Positions 14,201-19,385 of a DNA stretch of 64,000 bases are shown piece by piece. The stretch comes from CAIOZA01 sp964464375. GTDB lineage: Bacteria > Bacteroidota > Ignavibacteria > Kapaibacteriales > UBA2268. Every line of letters begins with the position of its first letter. Position 1 is the first letter of the stretch. The notes under the pieces are model-generated. The model made no database searches, had not been told where the DNA came from, and saw nothing but the letters and a program-made list of their open reading frames with translations. The position numbers and the translations under genes are program-made. The stretch is from the NCBI GenBank assembly GCA_964464375.1, contig CAYXFU010000011.1:38577-102576 (forward strand), read 5' to 3'.

Positions 14201-14699
14201 AACTATAGAAAATTCAGGAATTTTAGGAAATAACTCGCTAATTCTAAATAAAAATATTAGTATTTTTGATAATTTATTTATAAATTTGGGTGCGTTAGAT
14301 TTGCAAACTTTTACGACAAATAACTCAGGTGCTGGTATATCGACTTTTTCTATATCTTCTAATGCGTTATTAAGATTATCTGGAACAAATAATTTATCGC
14401 TAACTACCTCTAATTATGATAACTATAGTGTCGATATAAATAGTACGATAGAGTTTTATGGATCAGATCAGAATATTAACGTCCTCCCCGTCGGATTGAA
14501 TTCCGGACTGGGCAATGTCGTTACAAGTAATCTAGGGATAAAACTCGTAAATGCGCCTCTTCTGATTCGTGGAAATCTATCGGTTACAACTGGTTCGACT
14601 CTTAGCAATATAATTGGTGTGAATGCTCTATCTGTTCTTAAAAATGTAATTAATAGCTCAATCATCAATAATTGCGGAGTGATCGAGATAGGGCAGTAG
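2265..14699 (+). CDS. Giant modular secreted surface protein, 4144 residues
   Basis: The single uninterrupted frame begins with a signal peptide (hydrophobic segment about residues 12-30, likely cut after YAG). The rest is a beta-rich, Ser/Thr/Asn/Gly-rich repeat protein with almost no Cys. Three motifs recur in order. One is an aromatic-Tyr/Phe-Ser..G.W....TW anchor at residues about 430, 1134, 1662, 2162, 2885, 3351 and 3831. The next is a Phe/Trp-Pro-Ile-Gly...Tyr-x-Pro motif at about 285, 977, 1484, 2013, 2738, 3195 and 3682. The third is an Arg-Tyr-Trp-x-Ile motif at about 339, 1035, 1532, 2065, 2788, 3246 and 3739. Most units also carry an SGNIQT...YNG...Q..GDGLP...LTINN segment, known from many Bacteroidetes surface proteins. 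The protein has no T9SS domain and ends in a Cys-containing tail (NNCGVIEIG) shared with the next gene. Function is unknown; an adhesin or surface-layer/fibre component is inferred. The gene takes up about a fifth of the window. Confidence 0.85.
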   Translation: MRYKVNHKGFYFFRVLILAFVSILSFSFMYAGDVLQITNGGLFYMSPSTLVSIKGNVNLDSGSTFTQNDTGTVYVSGNMTMNGTFNSGNGAFIFNDTMNTTIDGSSSPGFNFVYINKTGVIDTGFYIKQNITIKKDLNINTGSCIPDQFRIYIGGNFNNNSSFIQGTSTVVFNGSAQQFINGRATTFYDLWVNKTADTVKIANDTEVDHAFRIVSNSVFNIQTYNLTIGENSGIYPDSVATGNDPVNDPFSINKYITCEGDSTTLGKIIRKIPAGTLASDRVVRFPIGTRGPSGGSSRVYSPGSFFFMNGMTTFGANATISLKCIPAEHPAVVYSNVSLKKYWQISSTGIDTIYRGGFNARFDYHVSEVQGDESKYTFCLFRQYSAWFINPGSGSGVETINHRFRVDEVTRTRLDGEWTCGQPESVSLIYYSRKSGIYSDPTSWSRAGYGGAVATNAPNSINDLVYIGDKDTITVQATPSYFNVLTVDTTGALLIAQNAFLQGDTCIVKDNTLLGIASLNGITAVAASGNIQTSSRVISSKCIFLFNGTAGQVTGNGIPNTIRSLIVQNTGVADSSVTLSQNVLISDSLVINRGVLATSIYNVDGETPGKTFTMRGGEFQCYIFPSRYTSPSFTAGTINFTGSSSVTIPSDSSVSVPPVKQYYNLKISGARAANTYVTFSPIGGIIIKNNFDISQLTWNATPNADRFIVTGSNVVFDKSGGTQDIPSDLATPASLTYRLTYYDLTIRGTGNKRLVNGSDRVYIRNNLYLEKDTLSANGFDIWVLGDWNTTAGTTFLGGSNKVTFEANGGTDTIISNGISFNKVDIRGSSTGLVRFIDKLTVNDSLNVSNVEFESMGADTLKLNGHFTISSGKFIANNGTVLFSNTSSNQTFTHSGVGNLHNISVSKTRGLNVNVAGTTVLTILDSLTLSAGNIGGRTAARPVLMETGSQIIRPGATPGHIDGILRLPVPLSASTHKFDIGLGTAYVPLTLNINGSGGTVGYLEAMTDVDTLAPLVTSAILGTLDPNGAALDVTRNVQRYWSLNTNFTGNTFNLGTRDYDLDVKYLRSDLRGSPLADSLKFEMRQRDGGSSNTGTWYRTTTGLRADSSIQITGNTLLPQSKTEYFFIGEPKIFTFYSIATGNWSSSSSWSTAGYGGQAATRSPIAADNVLIGDGKLITLDASTTVAAGLTVLVEKAGPSDLPGTLICGTRILSGAGTFTLGDSASLSIGSTAGITTAGATGNIQTSVRNYNGSPVVHNRGNFIYTSAGSGVPLAAAAGNGLPLTINSLTVNMGSAPVILTIATSGTSSPARVLQIRDSFNIVKGVANIGDIITKLGGNFRISTNGSFNPGTTRIALAASTAEQVDSANTKSGFIWNGYNNIQELICEDTTRLLKFSRFSLKKPGGVVISTNNIHAPELLFYTANRVNLDMSTHNKYIIVYDGAGTYLINRPLPLNVFTALTDPLYGYVDGRLIRGMQTNDNRVWPIGTKTRYSPVELTVGNVNTAGLIEVVATDGNHPKFNTNGIQIKPASNIQRFWEISTPTIATFTQFALNAAGSSGNTMNVRLIYYPDDIRGGANPVNDYWIFRKQNIPPDGVGTIDKWTNTLKIANPNATRLATETSANLNTPVGVNGNGIFCDVSQFSSANCMTLMVGDQNQPNVRYFYSRQDGNWNANTTWSPYGYSGTAWGAGIFPNLNSGTDNDIVLIGDTAGVSRRVTLNIATGTATAVYVDNFGSDTSRGTLSCLGENYISCNQYTQKNGGHLEIGSTSGITALGSNSGNIRATVTRNFNWNQYNNNHFSYIGTASQNTGSGLPGGLLYGDSVGVGMLEINNTGAAGTRTVTLDNSVMIRDSLKFTAGTLGFGSTAANAPLHPITLKGDLVNNITPSGSIAMTSLAAATATNFYFIDSLSIQRIRGTADSTIFPSNVVINKANGVLKDTTQHVKILGDFKFNSPTIFDLCDTISLTLDAASIFSTTGTWGTTTMVKVSAGPNTGKVTKFFTAGSPRALESMFVPIGEDSLGLRTPRYSAATIKLNNMNYAAGAYATLTLRSLYPHPNAPAGSPSMLKKYWSVSNSGISRSGPTSTTDVSLIYNPLEVVGNQVNYVPEFFRRAPTTGWSFNLNNATGAVFDTVNKVITVTGSQRTPDVDWTAGDPSSFQLARSYFSRASGNWDAVASWTNDSINKHNSSDTALNYPGFFPGDTVYIDKNSVISYNSSTLNPIHTLIISNTPTFGNNGELQFATSAGSNKLLTISRSVNIGTNGLISKQAGAFASIDTLRIYNDLINGGTVATRGINNIATSATNRLMLDFVGTTNSTVSGGGIFNNLGIIGINKQNSLDTLINTSTTFSTGLTGSGNLSFLLNSGVYRHENVGSARLSVSGVSIDLIIADNTCIDVPQGTVTTGDGFVMQQGASVLLRGGNMTIGDAANEHFQYETASNVTLSDGSIMTVAGSFRRRYITSSLNFSISGSCVLNAVNTGSTTDINNRRAGFDIGAANSVFNQTGGTIKVMRPMDVATGLKDPDYNNNSENFTVTGGTVQMGDSTVNTPVQPFTILSYPPFWNLDIQNTFTQSLTFGNNLTTIRNDLTVRNKSTATLNGQNLNLGGDFITLGNGTFLLGTTGSRDITFIGDTSANPPTKKYQTLSLGNALSDKFFNISLNKPSGGQVILSPTLSNSNMIITNELDFDIGNKGIIYTGTNRFLQLGTNGTDVAAIQRLGLGHVAGEMRWWTGDGVQIQNFPVGDTLQYTPAIFQSTAGNGTPGLLSVTAYGSNHLDIVALRTAIGVDTTKNIYRYWRVIPTASLGYSLGSSGRTYSLSLQYIPGNYPTGDVRNSADYTLFEHYIRVPDYPTAGTWDVTTLASYSDTTAVSTANDAFGDFLIAENVGRNFYSIANGDWNQPSTWSNTDYTGAASIDYPRRYGDRIFIGNGKSVVLSLSNPNVRSVTIEKYNNLPGSLAIQDDRFIKGISFILKDDCTIKTTDGYGFTSLGGPLSTSGSIRSKNIRSFGVSRYEYNGVQNQSLGDGVPPVVKTLTINNNSNPYPYVSVVNSNLTVNDTLDIANGIFKLNATTLNLKGNVILGNTITTELDPGTSNIWFDGTTDQYTIINKSNGLQTYKTYIAKLTGNIFVAGNTPIPNFKISNNLTFENTNTANIDTRTSPGNGVVSIDSGATFSRLGNAYIDGRLRKFIPSSIDTSSVLYEIGYKTDYTPVVLQFTAGTGSVNGNVEAVNFSPLLKQPFSGNRIDTTYKVDLWWRITAPTGSAFALGTRAMNTILQYPKSLISPSVAFFDTAHAEVRRKSIPADPFVWMDRRGLAVLDWIDFPTYQTVRIAPQSTPAIWWSGLGEFYIGYKSQRVFYSRASGLWSDSLSWSFYPGGIPNVPSGEFPNPDWNAPIASKNEIRDSVVIQNNDVITLNTIPELAYLAINGNGTLLIPNGNYLRQSSISTSDFIFNSGTIENKTPLGIETDTSISILRFVNRAFHPSASFIFSGSLNQRFGDAFPDSITNLTINNDLNTRTVGALLNNSKTELNMSGNLTITRGDLRLFNNLNIRLAGNLTDNGIFNTTINNLNAPITSTLTINGSGNTNQTISGTGTILLNNLKMNRGVGSGILQVDKYLPIANQLDLRETGNVNNQIISLGTNVDMSIFSNTANAIVNFSGTAPLSYIRTDLLSGILIRKVAQNTSYTYPIGSLETIDKYTPFVFTTGSSGNSGSIGVRGSKGSNVSPGYIDGHLRLIPVQATDFIKRYFVLDSVTTSLQATMRFYFNSSDVSGLQANINRIGRWRPNRERASGTWRRVQGPIDWAQYYFETNTNIDSSEYNGYDFTIANAEAFRRSFFSRQSGDWNNINTWTFSRTHIGPPAGEWPDEDDDSVQVGGGNLGVGDHSVILNVGPINTVSGLAVGTSLTNSGTLDFGTNIVNGDYFTVSDYSTLKLGSPDGMTLVAPLGNIQATKRTYAPGGFISLVYNGVTNQSPGDALPNSLRNLTIENSGILGNNSLILNKNISIFDNLFINLGALDLQTFTTNNSGAGISTFSISSNALLRLSGTNNLSLTTSNYDNYSVDINSTIEFYGSDQNINVLPVGLNSGLGNVVTSNLGIKLVNAPLLIRGNLSVTTGSTLSNIIGVNALSVLKNVINSSIINNCGVIEIGQ
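3552..14699 (+). repeat. Seven diverged protein-level modules inside the giant gene
   Basis: The starts of the W....TW anchor lie at 3552, 5664, 7248, 8748, 10917, 12315 and 13755, giving unit lengths of 1.4-2.2 kb. Units agree in motif order but have diverged strongly at the DNA level; I see no long exact direct repeats. The fourth unit (8748) lacks the GNIQT...LTINN segment. The last unit lacks the PIG and RYW motifs and runs into the Cys-containing C terminus. This suggests old duplication followed by divergence, not recent slippage. Confidence 0.75.
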
Positions 14700-14700
14700 A

Positions 14701-14734
14701 TCAGATTGTCGTTCCTGCGAAGGCAGGAATCTGA
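14701..14734. repeat. REP-like hairpin downstream of the giant gene
   Basis: A 7-bp perfect stem (TTCCTGC / GCAGGAA, loop GAAG at 14719-14722) sits inside an outer TCAGA/TCTGA pair. The core resembles the widespread intergenic 'ttcctgcgaaggcaggaat' repeat seen in many bacterial genomes. There is no T-run after it, so it is not a classical terminator. The rest of 14735-15006 is AT-rich and holds only the two Shine-Dalgarno sites of the next gene. Confidence 0.6.
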
Positions 14735-15006
14735 AATTGAAATCGCAAATTAATATTGTTAAACTTTGTTTATAAACTAAGTTTAATAATATGATACAAA
14801 GTTAATACAGATGAATTTACTAGGTATAAGTACCTATTTTAATTGAAAATTGAAATAATTAATTTAGTACCACTGGATAAAAGTTTTTTGAAATAATCCT
14901 GTGGTCTAAGAAAAGATAAATAATTAACACAGGAGATAAATAAATGAATAATATGATAACTATATTTTATAACAAATTATTTTTTCACGTTTTTAGGAGT
15001 TTTGAA

Positions 15007-17205
15007 ATGAAAAAACTTACGTGCCTTTTGACTTTAGTGCTGATCGCTTTGTTCGCATACGAAGCATCAGCTCAAAACTTTACCAATACCACAGGTGGAA
15101 CATACACAGCCTGCGCAACAGGTAAAATCGTTATGCGTACTACTGCCGGTGTTTTCAACGGTACTGCCGAATTAGGTCTTGCAAGTGGAAGCAGAATTCA
15201 GGGTATTGTCGATTGGGCTTATGGTGGTGCTACACAGGCAGTTCAGAATAGATATTATACTGATTTAACTGTATCCGGTACTTCTGTTAAAACATTTACA
15301 GATGCTTATATTGGTGGTGTTTACACAAATAGTGCTTCTTCAGGAGCAAGAAATTATGGAACAGGCACAATCCATTATGATGGTGCGGCTCAGAATATTA
15401 CTTCAGAAAGTGGTTCTTCTGCTTCGGATGGCAGATACTACAATTTAGTTTTTGAAGGTTCTGGAGCAAAAACAATCGTTGGAGGTACAACTGTCCTTGC
15501 TGATAACAGTCTTGTTACAACCGGCGTCGCTACAAGTGTAGCAGGTGTGTTTGAAATCGGTAAAATCGCACTCGCAACAGCATCAACTGTTGGTAGCCCA
15601 TTTGAAATTACCGGTGCCACAGGTGCATTTAAAAATGGAAACTCTGATATTGCATTCAATGGAACAGTTGATCTAAATGCAGGTGGAGCTGCCGGAGCTG
15701 TTATGACAATTGACGGAACCGGAGATGCAACATTTAATGGTGTTTCAACAGTAACAGCAGGTAATTTAAATTTGGTCAGTGCTGACGGAACTGCTAATCT
15801 GATAGTATCAGCTACAGGTTCATTAACCCTTGGCAATGATGCTAATGCTAATATTGATTTAGGTGCAGCTTCAAGAATGATTGTTACAGGATCTTATGCA
15901 AACAGTTTCTGTGCAGGTACTAATGTTAATTATAATGTTACTTCAATTGTAAACTATAATAGTGGAGTTGCTGGCCAAGCTGTTGCTTCAACAGTTGCTG
16001 CAAATCCTTACGGTAACCTTTGGACAGATGCAGGTGATAAAATTATTGGGTCATGCGCACCATCATCCAATGTTTATGTTGCAGGAAACCTGGCAGTTGC
16101 CGGTGGTAACTTCTGGTTAGGTTCTGCTGCTAATGTTGCCGCTAGTACAGCAACTTTATTCATGACTGATGTGTCTAAAGCTGTGGTTTATAATGCCGCC
16201 GCTCATGCCATCAGTGTTGATGGTCCCTCTGAAGTGGTTGGTGCAATGCGTTTAGTTGGAGGAGCTAGTCAGTTTGCTGTAGCTACACCTTATCGATTCA
16301 ACAACCATGGCATGACTGTTAACTTCGCTTCGGGAACATTTGCAGGTAATAATTATTTTGAAGTATTATCTCATCCAGCAACTAATCCAAGACAATATGA
16401 TCCACTAAGAGATCTTAACAGAAAAATTAGTTTGCGTTATGATATTTCAGCATTTAATTCAACTGTTCAGGCAGGTTATAAAGCTTCAGATATACCAGGC
16501 ACATGGACAAGTGGATATGTTGAAGGTGAATTCAGATTCTGGGAATCAAATGCATCAGGACTTGAAAAAATTGCTACAGGAAATGCTTATAACAGATCAG
16601 CTGCCGGTACTATTCATACAGTATCTTTAGCAGGAATTACACATACAGCAACAGATATTGACGGTATTATGCCTGCTCTTGGTAATGCAGATGAAGGATT
16701 CTTTTCAACCAACGATCTTGTTCTTCGTGCAGGTCCTACAATATTCTACTCAATCAGAGATGGTCGCTGGTCTAATCCTGCAACTTGGGACGAAGGCGCA
16801 CAGCCTGGTTCATTGGATGACGCTGTCGTAAGACATACAGTTCATGCAGGATTCGAACGTGCTAGTGATAATTATGATCAACCCGAACAACACCCTGTCG
16901 TAGCTGCAGGTTTAGGTCTTGTACGTAATATCACGATTAATAATATAGCCGGTTCATCACTACTTTGGGGTGGTGGAGTTTTACCTGGTGACGTTAGCGC
17001 ATTCAGCCTTTCAACAGCAGGTTCAATCACTAACAATAGTTTAGTCGGTGGTGTTTTAGCCTCTGGATCATCAACACTTCCAGCTAATACCGGTGCTGGT
17101 GACTTTGATGGTATGTCAATATTCACAGAATCAAGTGTTATTACAAATAACTTAATCAACGTCGGTTTGATGAACAACTGCGGTACAGTTGGAATTGGTG
17201 ACTAA
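15007..17205 (+). CDS. Secreted companion of the giant protein, same module and same C-terminal tail
   Basis: The ATG at 15007 is preceded at 7 bases by AGGAG (14995-14999) and gives a textbook signal peptide (MKKLTCLLTLVLIALFAYEASA-Q). A second ATG at 14944, in frame, also has AGGAG in front (14932-14936) but would put about 21 residues ahead of the signal peptide. The mature part is Ala/Gly/Thr-rich beta repeat. At about residues 430-475 it has a counterpart of the giant protein's PIG/RYW region (GAMRL..., LRYDISAF), and at about 581 the YS..DGRW..PATW anchor. It ends in LMNNCGTVGIGD, with Cys eight residues from the end exactly as in the giant protein. Compact length and strong translation signals suggest an abundant subunit. 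Function is inferred only from context. Confidence 0.75.
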   Translation: MKKLTCLLTLVLIALFAYEASAQNFTNTTGGTYTACATGKIVMRTTAGVFNGTAELGLASGSRIQGIVDWAYGGATQAVQNRYYTDLTVSGTSVKTFTDAYIGGVYTNSASSGARNYGTGTIHYDGAAQNITSESGSSASDGRYYNLVFEGSGAKTIVGGTTVLADNSLVTTGVATSVAGVFEIGKIALATASTVGSPFEITGATGAFKNGNSDIAFNGTVDLNAGGAAGAVMTIDGTGDATFNGVSTVTAGNLNLVSADGTANLIVSATGSLTLGNDANANIDLGAASRMIVTGSYANSFCAGTNVNYNVTSIVNYNSGVAGQAVASTVAANPYGNLWTDAGDKIIGSCAPSSNVYVAGNLAVAGGNFWLGSAANVAASTATLFMTDVSKAVVYNAAAHAISVDGPSEVVGAMRLVGGASQFAVATPYRFNNHGMTVNFASGTFAGNNYFEVLSHPATNPRQYDPLRDLNRKISLRYDISAFNSTVQAGYKASDIPGTWTSGYVEGEFRFWESNASGLEKIATGNAYNRSAAGTIHTVSLAGITHTATDIDGIMPALGNADEGFFSTNDLVLRAGPTIFYSIRDGRWSNPATWDEGAQPGSLDDAVVRHTVHAGFERASDNYDQPEQHPVVAAGLGLVRNITINNIAGSSLLWGGGVLPGDVSAFSLSTAGSITNNSLVGGVLASGSSTLPANTGAGDFDGMSIFTESSVITNNLINVGLMNNCGTVGIGD

Positions 17206-17216
17206 TTATTTTAAAT

Positions 17217-17250
17217 ATTCAAGGTCAGGATACGTCTCCTGACCTTGAAT
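17217..17250 (+). terminator. Strong intercistronic hairpin between companion gene and next gene
   Basis: A perfect 14-bp stem (17217-17230 with 17237-17250; core AAGGTCAGGA) closes a 6-base loop and is followed by TTATTTTTAA. It starts 12 bases after the companion's stop codon and ends 11 bases before the next ATG. It could be a partial rho-independent terminator that lowers expression of the downstream genes, or an mRNA 3'-end stabiliser for the companion transcript. Confidence 0.65.
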
Positions 17251-17261
17251 TTATTTTTAAT

Positions 17262-19307
17262 ATGAAAAAGATATTTACCATATTGTCGGTTTTCGTTCTT
17301 ATCTCTATCTGTGTAAATGCTCAATTACTCGATGGAAGGAAACCTATTATCAATAGTGGTAGAATAATTGTTAAAGGACAGGCAAATCTAGCTCAAGATA
17401 CAATTGGAGGCAGAGTTGAATATATAAAAAGTAATAACTCTCAGACTCAAGCAATTCCACAAATCGTATATAACGAGTTAAAATTCGCAGGTATATCTGA
17501 AAAGATGGTTTCTGATCCAACCAAAAAACTGGTAGCATTGACTCAGTACATTGCAGATTCAAACTCAATTGTATTGCTCAATCTTGCAACAAACATACAA
17601 TCCAAAGGTTTAACTGTTCAGAATGGTATAATCAATCCAAGTTTACTTCAGGGCAGATTAATCCTAAATGGCGATGCCAATCAAGCAACAACAGGAACTG
17701 GTACATTCCGCGAACTTGAATTAGACAACAAACAGGGAACAAACGTTACAAACGGAGGTGGCTTCAAAGTCAGCACTGTATTGGAATTGCGTCGTGGAGA
17801 ATTCCACAATGATATATCCAATAACTTCTCAGTGGGTGACTCTGCGACCATTATTCGTCACGTTGGCAGCTCGTTGGCTATCGAACCTCAGTTCGATAAA
17901 CATGTAAATGTGCACTATGTGGGCGATGGTGCTATGAATACAGGAGGCGAACTGCCTTCTGATTCCACTAAATTATCAAATCTATATGTCGAAAATTCTG
18001 GTGGTGTTACTTTAACAAAAAATGTAACTGTAAACGATACTTTGTTTGTTGGTTCAACAATCCGAACAGAACTTGACGATACATCAAAATATGTACTGAC
18101 ATATACATCCTTCCGTGATCCGATATTCGGATCTGTCAATTCTGAAATAGATGGTAGCATCAGAAGGACTTTGCTTCGTTATGATAGTTCAAAAGTGATA
18201 TTTAATAATCCATATTCTTATGCATTGTTCAAGAGCACGGCAGAAGCACCAAATGTCAAGGAAATTACTTTCCGTATCAAGCCCAGAACATTTCCCCCAA
18301 TGCTTAACGGCAATGCAAAAGTTCAAAGGTTTATCAGCATCCGTGCTAAAGATGAACTGTATAATGATTTACCAAATGGAGTGGATTTCACAGTAGGTTA
18401 TGGTTTCCGTTACGATAAAAATGACACAGCATTTGACGAATCAAACAAGAATGACGTAACAAGGGTAAAGCTCGAACGTTGGATTCCACAAGGCAACACC
18501 TGGGTTGATTTACAGGGCTCACAACCCACTACTGTTGATGATGTAAACAGATGGGTATTTGCAGAAGTTAATAATTTCCAGAACTTCGGTGATTTTGCAA
18601 TTGGCATGGCTGAAGGTTTAAGGAATATGATGCTTGCCGGCGAAGTATTTCTTGAAGGTGGTTTACGAAGTGGACAACAGGATATGGGAAATGAACTGAG
18701 AGATTCAAATAGGATACCTCTGACTCCACCTGATATTTATCCTTATAATCTTGACCCAAAGAGAAGTCTTTATCAGCTGGCAGTTATTCCGGATTCGGCA
18801 GTAGATTGGATATTAATTGAACTGAAATCAAGTATAGCCGGTGGCAAATCGAGTTTTGTCACCTGTTTTGTAAAAAGGGACGGTAAATTAATTGACAGAG
18901 AAGGTAAATTCCCAATTAATCTTTATAGTGAAGGAATTGATTCTGGTGATTATTATATTGCAATCAGACATCGCAATCATTTATCAATCATAACAGAAGA
19001 ACCTGTTGCAATCTTGCCTTCAAAGAACCTCACTTTAATGAATTTCGCTAAACCGGAAAATTTACTCGGACGTGCAGACGCATTGAAGGCTTTAGGTTTC
19101 AGACCTGATGGTTCATTATTGTTCGGAATGATTGCGGGAGATTCAAACGGTGATGGAAAAATTGATGAATCCGATATGGTTTCAACTTGGGACGATAGAG
19201 ATTATGAAGGATATTCACCAAGAGATATAAACTTGAATGGGATAATACTGACTAGTGATTTAAACATAGCATGGAACAATAGAGGAAGAAAAACATACGT
19301 TCCCTAA
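17262..19307 (+). CDS. Secreted protein with shared surface module and dockerin-like C terminus
   Basis: An N-terminal signal peptide (MKKIFTILSVFVLISICVNA-Q) leads into about 250 residues of beta-repeat like the two preceding proteins. Around residues 300-365 is a counterpart of the giant protein's unit: IDGSIRR..., a FNNPYSY segment, then VQRFISIRA. The C terminus (about residues 625-681) is GDSNGDGKIDESD followed by RDINLNGIILTSDLN. This is two EF-hand-like calcium loops as in dockerin-type domains of Bacteroidetes secreted proteins, and here it replaces the Cys tail of the neighbours. No T9SS sorting domain is visible. The dockerin-like part could bind calcium and mediate assembly with another surface protein, but no cohesin is recognisable in the window. 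Confidence 0.72.
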   Translation: MKKIFTILSVFVLISICVNAQLLDGRKPIINSGRIIVKGQANLAQDTIGGRVEYIKSNNSQTQAIPQIVYNELKFAGISEKMVSDPTKKLVALTQYIADSNSIVLLNLATNIQSKGLTVQNGIINPSLLQGRLILNGDANQATTGTGTFRELELDNKQGTNVTNGGGFKVSTVLELRRGEFHNDISNNFSVGDSATIIRHVGSSLAIEPQFDKHVNVHYVGDGAMNTGGELPSDSTKLSNLYVENSGGVTLTKNVTVNDTLFVGSTIRTELDDTSKYVLTYTSFRDPIFGSVNSEIDGSIRRTLLRYDSSKVIFNNPYSYALFKSTAEAPNVKEITFRIKPRTFPPMLNGNAKVQRFISIRAKDELYNDLPNGVDFTVGYGFRYDKNDTAFDESNKNDVTRVKLERWIPQGNTWVDLQGSQPTTVDDVNRWVFAEVNNFQNFGDFAIGMAEGLRNMMLAGEVFLEGGLRSGQQDMGNELRDSNRIPLTPPDIYPYNLDPKRSLYQLAVIPDSAVDWILIELKSSIAGGKSSFVTCFVKRDGKLIDREGKFPINLYSEGIDSGDYYIAIRHRNHLSIITEEPVAILPSKNLTLMNFAKPENLLGRADALKALGFRPDGSLLFGMIAGDSNGDGKIDESDMVSTWDDRDYEGYSPRDINLNGIILTSDLNIAWNNRGRKTYVP

Positions 19308-19385
19308 TCACTGATTTTTGCAGAAACCGATCAAACAGATTTGAGGACAATATAGTTGAGTTTTTAGACTATAATTTTTAAGAAG

